Source: a virus
Direction: 5' to 3' (one strand)
DNA: 34,650 nt
Virus record (IMG/VR): IMGVR_UViG_3300033148_002074
Location: 1 to 34,650 of that record
The notes under the pieces are model-generated. The model did not search any database. It had not been told where the DNA came from and saw nothing but the letters and a program-made list of their open reading frames with translations. Below, in pieces: positions 1-6,764 of this stretch; positions within the stretch are counted from its first letter, which is position 1; every line of letters begins with the position of its first letter. Position numbers and translations under genes: made by a program.

Positions 1-114
1 ATACAGGACGGAGATACAGTAGTACACACTTTTGATGCAGTAGTTAATTCTGGAACAGTAACACTACTGGATGGACAAACTATTACAACTGGAAGTAATA
101 CAATAATAGCTACT
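1..114. repeat. Terminal redundancy, left copy (identical to 34537..34650)
   Basis: The first 114 bases match the last 114 bases exactly by direct reading. The repeat lies inside a coding region and keeps its frame, as expected for overlap of a circular assembly rather than a separate element. Confidence 0.97.
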
Positions 115-1365
115 AACGCACTAAGTGGTGGAGACAGAAGTTACTTTAGGTATGTAGACGCAGTAGCTTTTGATTTTGATATTATAAACGAAACAGCACA
201 AAAAGCAACGGCAACGGCTAAACACCTCTACAAATTCGACCACGATACAGACACATTCGTCTACGATGAACTCACAGACGACCAAATACAATATCATCTA
301 GGTAGAGTAAATGGCTATAGCGATGGTGCATACGAAAACAAAACCTACGGACTCGTAAACGTATTCACAGACGAACTCTCAACAGCAGACTTCAACCTTA
401 TGACAAGCGAACCCGAGGCACTTGTGAACATGGTAGCCAACGATATAGCAGACACACGCTTCACGGTTACAAAGAGTGATTGTAGAGTTTGTATGACCTT
501 GACGGAAGATGGTAGTTTTTGTCGGAATTATGCTGAGGATTTGGGGAGTGAAGAGGTTACTAACGGTGGGTTTGATACTGATACGGATTGGGTCAAGGGC
601 TCAGGCTCAACAATAAGCGGAGGAACTTTAAATATAGTCTCTGCCTCTTATAATGCGACAACAAGACAAGCCATATCTATTGAAGTAGGTAAATCATATC
701 TTATTACCTATGATACTGTAGCAGTAGGAGCAACGGGGAACAATACTTTCTATATAGGCTTTGGAGACTCAGGAGGAAATCCAACAACATACACGCCTTA
801 TGAGTTTGTGGCGGGTTCATTATCTATAAGAGAGATATTTACAGCAGTATCAGGCGATGAAACTTTTGTTATAAGGGCAAGAGATGCAGGCTCTAGCGAC
901 CTTACCATTGATAATGTATCAATAAAAGAAATTGATGTTTCTGAAATTCAAAACTATACAACCTTACCTGCCCCAGACATTCGAGCATTAAACACAAGAC
1001 TTCAAACAACACCATTCAAGCTTGACTCTATTGGAATGATTGACGGTGTTGGTGATGGCATTGAAATGCACGGAGCAGAAAAAGCAGTCACTCCTACAAG
1101 AACAAAGACAGCAGATATAACAATCGAGATAACACCAAATACGGTTGAAAGCATTTTACTTGTAGATACGACAATAGGTGACATAACAATGAACGCAAAT
1201 GGAACGGTTACGGCTTCAAGTGGAAGTGTTGATATAGACACCACAACACTACAAGCAGGAGTTAAATCTATACTGACGGTTACGGGCATATCTATAGATG
1301 GTGTTAGCACATTATTCAGCGACCTTGACGGGACAATCCATAATTACAATGAGGATACAGCATGA
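1..1365 (+). CDS. Receptor/adhesin-like virion protein, 3-prime part (continues from 34123)
   Basis: The frame is open from base 1, and it joins in phase to the gene starting at 34123 because 1..114 is identical to 34537..34650. The joined protein would be about 592 residues, of which this part gives the last 454. A segment at about residues 324-449 of the joined protein starts with VTNGGFD and ends with DNVSIKEI. That pattern is typical of jelly-roll carbohydrate-binding modules of the CBM4/9 type. The gene follows the tail-fibre gene and precedes the lysis genes, so a distal tail or receptor-binding role is inferred. A methionine at position 400 lies inside the frame and is unlikely to be the real start. 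Confidence is high for a virion gene and moderate for the domain. Confidence 0.8.
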   Translation: MQDGDTVVHTFDAVVNSGTVTLLDGQTITTGSNTIIATNALSGGDRSYFRYVDAVAFDFDIINETAQKATATAKHLYKFDHDTDTFVYDELTDDQIQYHLGRVNGYSDGAYENKTYGLVNVFTDELSTADFNLMTSEPEALVNMVANDIADTRFTVTKSDCRVCMTLTEDGSFCRNYAEDLGSEEVTNGGFDTDTDWVKGSGSTISGGTLNIVSASYNATTRQAISIEVGKSYLITYDTVAVGATGNNTFYIGFGDSGGNPTTYTPYEFVAGSLSIREIFTAVSGDETFVIRARDAGSSDLTIDNVSIKEIDVSEIQNYTTLPAPDIRALNTRLQTTPFKLDSIGMIDGVGDGIEMHGAEKAVTPTRTKTADITIEITPNTVESILLVDTTIGDITMNANGTVTASSGSVDIDTTTLQAGVKSILTVTGISIDGVSTLFSDLDGTIHNYNEDTA

Positions 1366-1709
1366 CAACATTTCCAACCAACTTTTATGTAAAAGCAATT
1401 ACGCCAATACTTGAAGCACCTATTCAGATAGACACATTCAAAAACCTTGATGAAGAAGGTAATCTAATCGACTACAACACCATACCGAGCTACTTAGCTA
1501 AACAAGGTGCAACAGTTGAACTGTTCAGCACAGACGGCTTCTTCCTGAAAGCGTTTAACTTTGACATCAAAACGCTTGACGAAGTGAGAGCAAAGTTAGC
1601 AGAGTATGGGTTAAAAGAGGGGGAGAGTTTCTTTATCCTCTCTTATGCAGAACATTTAGAAGAGTTAAAAAAAGATGAATGGAGAAATTATGAAAAAGTT
1701 ACTACTTAG
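1362..1709 (+). CDS. Hypothetical protein, 115 aa, possibly tail-fibre associated
   Basis: Its ATG overlaps the stop of the preceding virion gene in an ATGA junction, which suggests translational coupling and shared expression. The protein is soluble, has no signal peptide or membrane segment and no motif I recognise. Position right after a fibre or receptor protein would fit a small tail-fibre accessory or assembly chaperone, but this rests on position only. Confidence 0.7.
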   Translation: MTTFPTNFYVKAITPILEAPIQIDTFKNLDEEGNLIDYNTIPSYLAKQGATVELFSTDGFFLKAFNFDIKTLDEVRAKLAEYGLKEGESFFILSYAEHLEELKKDEWRNYEKVTT

Positions 1710-2010
1710 TTTAATAGCTACAGCGATACTTGCACAAGGTATCAACGCGGGAGAGTATGATGATAAGGCAAAACATGCTATGGTGGGTATGCTCATTTAT
1801 ACAGGGTGCTTCTTTGTAAAAGGTACAGGTGAAGCGTTAAAGTATGACATGGATTATCTCACTCCTACCACTTGTTTAATTCCTGTAGTAGTTGCGGGGA
1901 TAGGTAAAGAGATTTACGACTCACAACATGACGGGCATACAGCAGAGGTGATGGATGCAGTAGCTACGGTTGCGATACCTTTTGGTATTTGGACTATTTA
2001 TAAATGGTAA
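1690..2010 (+). CDS. Secreted small protein with signal peptide, YfiM/DUF2279-like
   Basis: The start at 1690 is chosen because GGAG lies just upstream and the protein then begins MKKLLLSLIATAILAQGINA, a typical signal peptide. An in-frame ATG at 1675 would bury that signal. The mature part has DDKAKHA near its start and a GIGKEIYDSQHDGHTAEVMD stretch followed by a hydrophobic end. This resembles small periplasmic or lipoprotein-like YfiM/DUF2279 proteins found near phage lysis genes. There is no clear lipobox. It overlaps the end of the preceding gene and lies upstream of holin-like and amidase genes, so an envelope or lysis role is inferred. The family match is from memory of motifs and is moderate. 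Confidence 0.7.
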   Translation: MKKLLLSLIATAILAQGINAGEYDDKAKHAMVGMLIYTGCFFVKGTGEALKYDMDYLTPTTCLIPVVVAGIGKEIYDSQHDGHTAEVMDAVATVAIPFGIWTIYKW

Positions 2011-2354
2011 AAATGCAAACTAAACTTCATGAGCTATCAGAAGCTATACATGAGTCACAAATAATGACAGCAGTTATCTTTGGGATGTTCATACAGTTTT
2101 TCTTAGGAAGCAATAAGACGATTAAAATAGCTGCGACAATTATAGCCTCAAGTATGTTTGTCGCGATGTATGTTGTTTCTCCTTTGATCGAGTTTTCTGG
2201 CATAGGTGATAATAGTAAAATAGCAATCTCACTTTATGCACTTAGTTCACTAATCAGCATGGAAGTGTTAGGCATACTCTTAACGGTTATGCCTTTGGCT
2301 TTTAGGGAAAGACTAACAAGGTATTTGGAGGTCAAAAATGGTAATAAGAAATAA
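2004..2354 (+). CDS. Membrane protein, three transmembrane segments, candidate holin
   Basis: The 116-residue protein has three hydrophobic stretches (about residues 20-36, 42-62 and 75-100) and a charged C-terminus ending EVKNGNKK. This layout resembles class I holins. It sits two genes upstream of the amidase endolysin and overlaps the preceding gene by seven bases. The start could also be the methionine at 2013, since neither has a strong ribosome site. Holin function is inferred from topology and position; I do not recognise a named family. Confidence 0.65.
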   Translation: MVKMQTKLHELSEAIHESQIMTAVIFGMFIQFFLGSNKTIKIAATIIASSMFVAMYVVSPLIEFSGIGDNSKIAISLYALSSLISMEVLGILLTVMPLAFRERLTRYLEVKNGNKK

Positions 2355-2448
2355 TAAAGAACGTATCAAAGTATGGGTTTTAACTTCATTCTCTATAGGT
2401 ATGTTTGTTGTGGCATTGGACTTTTTAAAATCGTGTATAAGGGTGTAA
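2338..2448 (+). CDS. Small single-pass membrane protein, 36 aa
   Basis: A short frame starts at ATG 2338 with a strong GGAGG-type ribosome site seven bases upstream, overlapping the end of the holin-like gene. It encodes a basic N-terminus (MVIRNNKERIK) followed by one hydrophobic segment and a short tail, ending at 2448, four bases before the next gene. This would fit a small lysis accessory or an antiholin-like peptide. Function is unknown; support is the ribosome site and tight spacing. Confidence 0.55.
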   Translation: MVIRNNKERIKVWVLTSFSIGMFVVALDFLKSCIRV

Positions 2449-2452
2449 ACAA

Positions 2453-2785
2453 ATGGATAACTTAGAGTATGTTGATGTACACGTCCACCCCGTAAAGAAC
2501 GGTTGGATAACAGTCAAAAGAATAGCGTATAAAGATATAATCATAAGCGAAGGATATTATACTAATGGTGCAAATATCCCACGATTACTATGGAGGCTCA
2601 TACCACCTAACGACCCTTCGGTGTTCCCTGCAGTTGTTGTGCACGATTATCTTTGTGAAGTAGAGACTTACGAGAAAGCAGACGACTATATGGAAGAGAT
2701 ATTGATAGCCTCTGAAATCCCTATATGGAAAAGAAAATCAATAGTGGCAGGTATTCGCTTTTATACTAAATGGATTAGAAGATGA
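2453..2785 (+). CDS. DUF1353 family protein
   Basis: The 110-residue protein carries the hallmarks of DUF1353: a YYTNGANIPRLLWRLIPP block at about residues 36-53, followed by PAVVVHDYLC. DUF1353 proteins are common in phage lysis and tail regions and have conserved His/Asp residues, but no established activity that I know of. The gene overlaps the amidase gene by an ATGA junction, so the two are probably made together. Confidence 0.8.
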   Translation: MDNLEYVDVHVHPVKNGWITVKRIAYKDIIISEGYYTNGANIPRLLWRLIPPNDPSVFPAVVVHDYLCEVETYEKADDYMEEILIASEIPIWKRKSIVAGIRFYTKWIRR

Positions 2786-3285
2786 GGCATGAAAAGTTTT
2801 CAAGCGTAGGCATAGACTTAACAGAAGAGATCAACAAAGGAAAAACCTACAAAACGAACAGAAAGATAGATAAGGTTATAGTACATTGCTCATTTAGTCC
2901 ACAAGGCAGAGGAGATGATGCTCACACGATAGACAAATGGCACAAAGAGCGATGGGGTAGTGGAATAGGCTACCACTATGTGGTTTTAGAAGATGGAACA
3001 ATACAAAAAGGAAGGTGGGTAGATTATGCAGGGTCTCATGCTAGAGGATGGAATAATCATAGTATCGGTATTTGTAGGATTGGTGGGATGGCTAATGATG
3101 GCATCGCTACCTTAGATGCTACAAGAGAGCAGATTAAAGCTATACAGAAGCTCACTAGACTGTTAATCTCAGATGATATGTATCATTTGCTCCCTAGTGA
3201 CATTCTAGGGCATACAGAGCTTCCTGGTGTTAATAAGTCGTGCCCTTTAATGAATATGAATGAGATTAGGAATATAATAATTTAA
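2782..3285 (+). CDS. N-acetylmuramoyl-L-alanine amidase (T7 lysozyme-type endolysin)
   Basis: The 167-residue protein matches the amidase_2/PGRP fold of T7 lysozyme, which cuts the amide bond between N-acetylmuramic acid and L-alanine. Zinc ligands are visible as H35 (in VIVHCS), H144 (in LGHTEL) and C154 (in KSCP). K152 takes the place of the catalytic lysine, and the GYHYVV and GSHARGWNNHSIGIC blocks are present. There is no signal peptide, so it needs a holin or similar route. T7 lysozyme also inhibits T7 RNA polymerase, but no such polymerase gene exists here. It ends the rightward late operon, four bases into the convergent leftward operon. Confidence 0.93.
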   Translation: MRHEKFSSVGIDLTEEINKGKTYKTNRKIDKVIVHCSFSPQGRGDDAHTIDKWHKERWGSGIGYHYVVLEDGTIQKGRWVDYAGSHARGWNNHSIGICRIGGMANDGIATLDATREQIKAIQKLTRLLISDDMYHLLPSDILGHTELPGVNKSCPLMNMNEIRNIII

Positions 3286-3962
3286 AAATTCCTAGTATGT
3301 TCTAAATTATTACTTATTACATAGCTATCATAGGCGTATGCTCCCGTCCATGGGTAATCAAAATATCCTAAATATCTTAACTTGCTTGAAAGTCCTATTC
3401 TTGCCATCCATTTACCTCTTTTTTTATTGAAGTAAACACCTCTATATCCACTTGTGTTTGTAGTTTTTAATTTTCTTGTATTTCTCGATTGCACAGTGCG
3501 ATTACTCCACCTACAATTTGAAGGCTCATAGTTTCCGTCGTTATCTATTCGGTCTATTGATAGTTCTTTAGAATACCCACTTGCCAAAGCCCAATCTCTA
3601 AAAATTATAAAAACATTCCACACTGGGTCTATTGATATCCCCCTCCCCCCATAATTTTCATATCCTACGATGGATGGGTTACTGCATCTTTGACGCATAG
3701 ACCCCCATATTTTATATAATTCTGTATTAGAGTCACCATGTTTTCTTTTACGAGTTTTATTTGCACATTCTTTGCATTTAGATTTAGACTTATATTTTGC
3801 AGTAGCCACTATCTTTTTGATGTGTTTGTTGCATATTGAACATTCAAAAATAGCTACTCTGTCTTTAGTTTTGCTATTCTCTGAGACATATATCATTCCC
3901 AAATCTTTTATAATTTTAAAACTAAAATCTTTTTGGTTTAACGGTTTTGGTATGTATCCCAT
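3282..3962 (-). CDS. AP2-domain HNH homing-type endonuclease
   Basis: The start at 3962 is chosen because AAAGGA lies just upstream; an in-frame start at 4034 would overlap the next gene more deeply. The N-terminal part has a zinc-ribbon-like region (CSICNKH, then KCKECANK). A central HNH nuclease core follows (WGSMRQRCSNP, NYGGRGI, LSIDRIDNDGNYEPSNCRW), and the C-terminus has an AP2-like DNA-binding domain (SGYRGVYFNKKRGKW). This arrangement is typical of mobile, free-standing HNH endonucleases in phages. It lies at the distal end of the leftward operon, meeting the endolysin gene tail to tail, as expected for a selfish insertion in a permissive spot. Confidence 0.9.
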   Translation of the reverse strand: MGYIPKPLNQKDFSFKIIKDLGMIYVSENSKTKDRVAIFECSICNKHIKKIVATAKYKSKSKCKECANKTRKRKHGDSNTELYKIWGSMRQRCSNPSIVGYENYGGRGISIDPVWNVFIIFRDWALASGYSKELSIDRIDNDGNYEPSNCRWSNRTVQSRNTRKLKTTNTSGYRGVYFNKKRGKWMARIGLSSKLRYLGYFDYPWTGAYAYDSYVISNNLEHTRNF

Positions 3963-3975
3963 CTTTATTATCCTT

Positions 3976-4146
3976 TTAGTAAAATTGAACCCATTTAGGA
4001 TCAAGTGAAGTGTTTTGGTCTGCAAAAGCTTCACGCTTCATCGTATCTAAATTCAGCACCTCACACTCTGCTCTCAATGCTATCACAAGTAAAGAGAGGA
4101 GCAATAGAAAAAAGATGATATTGTTTAATCTGTTTATATATGTCAT
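3976..4146 (-). CDS. Small membrane-anchored protein, 56 aa
   Basis: The start at 4146 is supported by AAAGGA nine bases upstream. The protein opens with MTYINRLNN and one strong hydrophobic segment (IIFFLLLLSLLVIAL), then a short polar tail, so it should sit in the inner membrane with its tail probably outside. It overlaps the end of the neighbouring membrane-protein gene by 86 bases in another frame. Nested small membrane proteins recall spanin pairs, but there is no lipobox to support that. Function unknown. Confidence 0.55.
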   Translation of the reverse strand: MTYINRLNNIIFFLLLLSLLVIALRAECEVLNLDTMKREAFADQNTSLDPKWVQFY

Positions 4147-4300
4147 TTGTTGTCCTTTTCTTTTTTTTTGTTGATTTAACAATATACCCTTGTGTAATTA
4201 ACACCATGAGTAATATATAAGGGGTTACAAAATATGCAGTAGCTCCTAAAAATATGTAATAAATAATATTCCCTACAATCATAGCCGTATATGGTTTCAT
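4061..4300 (-). CDS. Small membrane protein, 79 aa, two hydrophobic segments
   Basis: The start at 4300 has AAAGGA upstream, nearly the same start context as the overlapping gene at 4146. Two hydrophobic segments (about residues 7-23 and 26-41) are followed by a lysine run, KSTKKKKR, and a polar tail that is encoded on top of the next gene. The lysines come from a run of nine A residues. A one-base slip there would change frame into the downstream membrane protein. Function is unknown. Confidence 0.55.
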   Translation of the reverse strand: MKPYTAMIVGNIIYYIFLGATAYFVTPYILLMVLITQGYIVKSTKKKKRTTNDIYKQIKQYHLFSIAPLFTCDSIESRV

Positions 4301-4303
4301 TTG

Positions 4304-4666
4304 TTATCCTTTCTCAATTCCAGCTTGCTCTAAAAGCCTTTGCCATTCATCCTCAATAAAGGGAAGCAGCACTCCATTTTCACCAATTATCTTCAAAACA
4401 AACTCAATATGCCTTGACAGTTCTTTGCTTGTTATATCCCGTGTACTCACTTTTCCATCCTCTTCGATAGGATAATCTAAGTTCATTAATTTAAATAACT
4501 GCTTTAGTTCATCCATTGTATCGTAGTCCTCGCCTTTATAAAAGATAAGGCATCCACCCGTGTTAGTGTCTAGCCACTCACGAAATGATACTTGGCGGGA
4601 GTTATCGAATACCTGCTTTAATACCGCGCCATGCAGATATTTATTGAATTGATTTGAGATAGTCAT
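4304..4666 (-). CDS. Hypothetical protein, 120 aa
   Basis: The start at 4666 gives a four-base ATGA overlap with the upstream gene and a GGA element in front; an alternative in-frame ATG at 4681 gives five more residues. The protein is acidic and soluble (for example FYKGEDYDTMDELKQ). It has no recognisable catalytic motif. It belongs to the recombinase operon, so a DNA metabolism role is possible, but I do not recognise it. Confidence 0.7.
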   Translation of the reverse strand: MTISNQFNKYLHGAVLKQVFDNSRQVSFREWLDTNTGGCLIFYKGEDYDTMDELKQLFKLMNLDYPIEEDGKVSTRDITSKELSRHIEFVLKIIGENGVLLPFIEDEWQRLLEQAGIEKG

Positions 4667-4857
4667 GGCAAATCCATCCAAGAATTTAGCTCTTTTGTAT
4701 CTACTTCATCCCTAAAGCTACATTTGCCCTCATACATCGCATCAAATTGGCTTGTGGCTTCCTTTTGGCTCTCTGCCAATACTCTTGCCTGCTTTAGTCT
4801 TTCTCGCTCATCTATACGCTTTTTTATCCACCATTGTATCGGGTCATAGTTTTTCAC
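4663..4857 (-). CDS. Small hypothetical protein, 64 aa, charged helix
   Basis: It starts with GTG at 4857 in a GTGA overlap with the upstream gene, and AAGGA lies six bases before it. The sequence is strongly charged and helical (KKRIDERERLKQARVLAESQ). No family is recognised. It is part of the leftward chain of overlapping genes behind the ERF recombinase. Confidence 0.65.
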   Translation of the reverse strand: MKNYDPIQWWIKKRIDERERLKQARVLAESQKEATSQFDAMYEGKCSFRDEVDTKELNSWMDLP

Positions 4858-5087
4858 AAATTATCCTTGACGTATTCGATAGCTTCTGTATAAAGGTTAT
4901 AATCTTCACGCTTTGAATAGTCTCTCACATTGGTTAAAAACTCCTCGATTAAATCGTCCAAATCTTCAAACATTTCATCTTGGATTTTCTCTAACTGCTC
5001 TTCGCCTGAGCCAATACGGTTTTCATATCTCCTCAAACTTTCCAGATTTCCGTCGCAGTTTGCTATATTTTCTCTTTCTCCCATCAT
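4854..5087 (-). CDS. Small acidic hypothetical protein, 77 aa
   Basis: Its ATG at 5087 overlaps the ERF gene stop as ATGA, so it is probably translationally coupled to it. The protein is acidic and predicted helical, with an EMFEDLDDLIEEF stretch near residues 38-50. Acidic partner proteins of annealing recombinases are common, but no specific family is evident. Confidence 0.68.
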   Translation of the reverse strand: MMGERENIANCDGNLESLRRYENRIGSGEEQLEKIQDEMFEDLDDLIEEFLTNVRDYSKREDYNLYTEAIEYVKDNL

Positions 5088-5650
5088 GAAACCTTTGGCG
5101 TTTTGTTTAGGCGTGAAATGGCGGCTTTGGCTTGTTTTGCCGTCAGTTCATTAAGTTGCTTAACCTCATAAGCACCAAGTACCTTCTGTGTATCTGTTCC
5201 CGTTTGAGTGATTAGACCTTGAATAGTTAGGATGTCATCTTGGGTGGCTTTAGGCGTAGCAACTATCTCTTGCTCTCCTTGTGCGTCCATATCATCGTCA
5301 GAAGCTATACCACAAATTGAAGCCCACGAATACCGTCTATAATATGTGCTTTGTGACCCTTGCACTTGGTAGTCGTTCATTTTAGCTAACTGAATAACCT
5401 CACCTGTGAATGTGGACTCCATCCACTCCCCCGAAGTGTGTACCATCCTTGTAAGTATGCCATTAGGTATATTCATTTGAATAATTGCCAACCCGTGTTT
5501 ATGCAATATAGGTTTAGTATGCTCTATAAGCTTCTCTAAGCTCGTATAAGTATATCCGTAACCCTTGGAGTCCTTGCCTATGTTTATAAGCTCAGGGGAG
5601 CAATCTACATAAGCTTTAAATAGTTGTTCTACATTTTCACTTGTTTTCAT
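5084..5650 (-). CDS. erf: ERF-family single-strand DNA annealing protein
   Basis: The 188-residue protein has the ERF superfamily pattern. It includes YGYTYTSLEKLIEHTKPILHK near residues 31-51, a GLAIIQ strand, and a central TYYRRYSWASICGI segment typical of these recombinases. ERF proteins of the P22 type bind single-stranded DNA ends and anneal complementary strands. They promote recombination and circularisation of phage genomes, usually in partnership with an SSB; an SSB gene lies at 11018. The linker after about residue 120 is acidic, followed by a C-terminal helical part. A ribosome site, GGAGGA, precedes ATG 5650, which directly abuts the upstream stop. Confidence 0.87.
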   Translation of the reverse strand: MKTSENVEQLFKAYVDCSPELINIGKDSKGYGYTYTSLEKLIEHTKPILHKHGLAIIQMNIPNGILTRMVHTSGEWMESTFTGEVIQLAKMNDYQVQGSQSTYYRRYSWASICGIASDDDMDAQGEQEIVATPKATQDDILTIQGLITQTGTDTQKVLGAYEVKQLNELTAKQAKAAISRLNKTPKVS

Positions 5651-5878
5651 TTAGTCCTCCACATTCGTATGATGCGTTACGCTCTCAGGCTTCCAATCAG
5701 GATTTACCAACCACTCTAAATCATCGCCGCCAATCGCTTTAAGTGCAACCTCTCCCGCGTCTCTATGCCCTATCATGTAGCCTTGCAGCCATATATTATA
5801 TTCAGCTACGGTTTCTATGCCATCTGCTATCGCTTTTTTGATTGTTTCGGTTGGTGCTTCTAGTTCAATTAATTTCAT
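5651..5878 (-). CDS. Hypothetical protein, 75 aa
   Basis: ATG at 5878 follows AAAGGATTTAAA, a context nearly identical to that of its upstream neighbour. The protein has an amphipathic N-terminal part and an aromatic region (YNIWLQGYMIG, then DLEWLVNPDWKP). I recognise no family. It is the second gene of the leftward operon, directly in front of the recombinase gene. Confidence 0.68.
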   Translation of the reverse strand: MKLIELEAPTETIKKAIADGIETVAEYNIWLQGYMIGHRDAGEVALKAIGGDDLEWLVNPDWKPESVTHHTNVED

Positions 5879-5889
5879 TTTAAATCCTT

Positions 5890-6171
5890 TTATTTTCTAT
5901 ATATTCTTGTTTTTGTTTGTGTGTTTTTAGATGTACCAATTGGGCTACTTACTTGCTCTCTTCCGCCCAATATAGATAGTATTCTTTTCATGTGCGATTT
6001 GTCTATCGTATAATCACTTAAACTCTTTAAGCAAAAGTTCTGTATATCCTCTATAATTTGCTTTTGTGTGTTGATGATTTTAAATGCCTCATCCGTATTT
6101 ATCGCACATTCAGACTTGTAAATATCTGTAGTTTTCTTTATCTTCCTCACAATATCTCTTGGTATTTCCAT
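5890..6171 (-). CDS. First gene of the leftward operon, hypothetical, 93 aa
   Basis: ATG 6171 is preceded by AAAAGGATTTAAT. It lies about 120 bases downstream of the predicted leftward transcript start, behind a long hairpin-rich leader. The protein is basic and helical. The C-terminal tail is rich in Thr, Lys and Arg. No helix-turn-helix is clear, so I do not call it a repressor, although its place next to the divergent promoters would suit a regulator. Confidence 0.68.
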   Translation of the reverse strand: MEIPRDIVRKIKKTTDIYKSECAINTDEAFKIINTQKQIIEDIQNFCLKSLSDYTIDKSHMKRILSILGGREQVSSPIGTSKNTQTKTRIYRK

Positions 6172-6179
6172 ATTAAATC

Positions 6180-6293
6180 CTTTTCATTTAAATTAGAGTC
6201 AATGCTCAAACAGGCAACCCGAAAGGAGGAGGTTTAAAATCTAATTGAAAAGGGGTTAGATTTGGGTTGCCCGTGTCAACATTGAAAACTTAT
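6180..6293 (-). promoter_or_regulatory. Structured leader of the leftward operon (nested hairpin with anti-SD segment)
   Basis: Three nested inverted repeats can pair in the leftward transcript: TCAATG/CATTGA (6199-6204 with 6280-6285), GGCAACCC/GGGTTGCC (6213-6220 with 6264-6271) and AAATCTAA/TTAGATTT (6237-6244 with 6256-6263). The RNA segment left between the inner and middle stems contains CCTCCTCCT (complement of 6224-6232), which could pair with Shine-Dalgarno sequences. The exact stems are visible in the sequence. Function as attenuator, translational control or operator is inference. Confidence 0.6.
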
Positions 6294-6299
6294 AAGAGC

Positions 6300-6329
6300 A
6301 GTATAGCTAAAAATAAATATAAATGTCAA
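6300..6329 (-). promoter_or_regulatory. Leftward sigma70 promoter
   Basis: On the minus strand, a perfect -35 TTGACA (6324-6329) and a -10 TATACT (6300-6305) are separated by 18 bases. It would drive the leftward recombinase operon starting at 6171. It mirrors the rightward promoter 28 bases away, which has the same hexamers and the same spacing. Confidence 0.8.
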
Positions 6330-6357
6330 GGGTTTTATGAAAATAAATGTAATTTTC

Positions 6358-6387
6358 TTGACAATGTTGCATTTATTGTGATATACT
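6358..6387 (+). promoter_or_regulatory. Rightward early sigma70 promoter
   Basis: TTGACA at 6358-6363 and TATACT at 6382-6387 are 18 bases apart, a near-consensus promoter. The first gene starts at 6413, so the untranslated leader is short, about 20 bases. The two divergent promoters with only 28 bases between their -35 boxes form an arrangement like a lambda-type switch. Confidence 0.8.
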
Positions 6388-6412
6388 TCACTACATCAAT
6401 ATAAGGAATAAC

Positions 6413-6574
6413 ATGACAGACATAAAGATAGCAGGGCGATTTAAGATGCCAATTAGGACTTTAGCTAATTGGAAAAAACAAAAGTCTAGTAATTGGAGAC
6501 GTAAACTTTACGTGTTTATGAAAGAAAAGCTAGAGAGAGAAGATCATAATGCAAAAAGAGAGGAGCATTTTTAA
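6413..6574 (+). CDS. Small helix-turn-helix protein (early regulator), 53 aa
   Basis: This short frame begins at ATG 6413, six bases after AAGGA and about 20 bases downstream of the rightward promoter. It encodes IAGRFKMPIRTLANWKKQKS near the N-terminus, a helix-turn-helix-like pattern in which RTLANWKK would be the recognition helix, then a basic helical tail. It is the first gene of the rightward early unit, the position of Cro in lambdoid phages. The DNA-binding role is inferred from the motif and position. Confidence 0.68.
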   Translation: MTDIKIAGRFKMPIRTLANWKKQKSSNWRRKLYVFMKEKLEREDHNAKREEHF

Positions 6575-6575
6575 G

Positions 6576-6764
6576 ATGAAACAACAAGACAAATTAAAAC
6601 AAGCAATAACGATAATAAATCAGCAGAATGTAGTATTGAAAGTCATATTAGGCAGTATGGATATGGACGGCAACATAGAACTACATTTAAGAAAACAAGG
6701 CTTGATTGAAATTATAGAAGAGTCGCAGAACTTCATGAGCGTAACAAGAAAGGACACCAAATGA
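6576..6764 (+). CDS. Small hypothetical protein, 62 aa
   Basis: The start at 6576 is preferred because AGGAG lies ten bases upstream; an in-frame ATG at 6549 would add nine residues and overlap the previous gene. The protein is helical with an LKQAITIINQQNVVLKVILG segment and shows no recognisable domain. It overlaps the next gene by four bases. Confidence 0.6.
   Translation: MKQQDKLKQAITIINQQNVVLKVILGSMDMDGNIELHLRKQGLIEIIEESQNFMSVTRKDTK

Noticed and set aside
3275-3312. Perfect inverted repeat TAATAATTTA/TAAATTATTA at the convergent gene ends, considered as a terminator
   Set aside because: The stem is made only of A-T pairs with an 18-base loop and would be too weak; most of it lies within coding sequence.
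3976-4300. Spanin pair (i-spanin/o-spanin) call for the nested membrane proteins
   Set aside because: The inner protein has no lipobox cysteine directly after its hydrophobic segment, and the genes are on the opposite strand from the endolysin.
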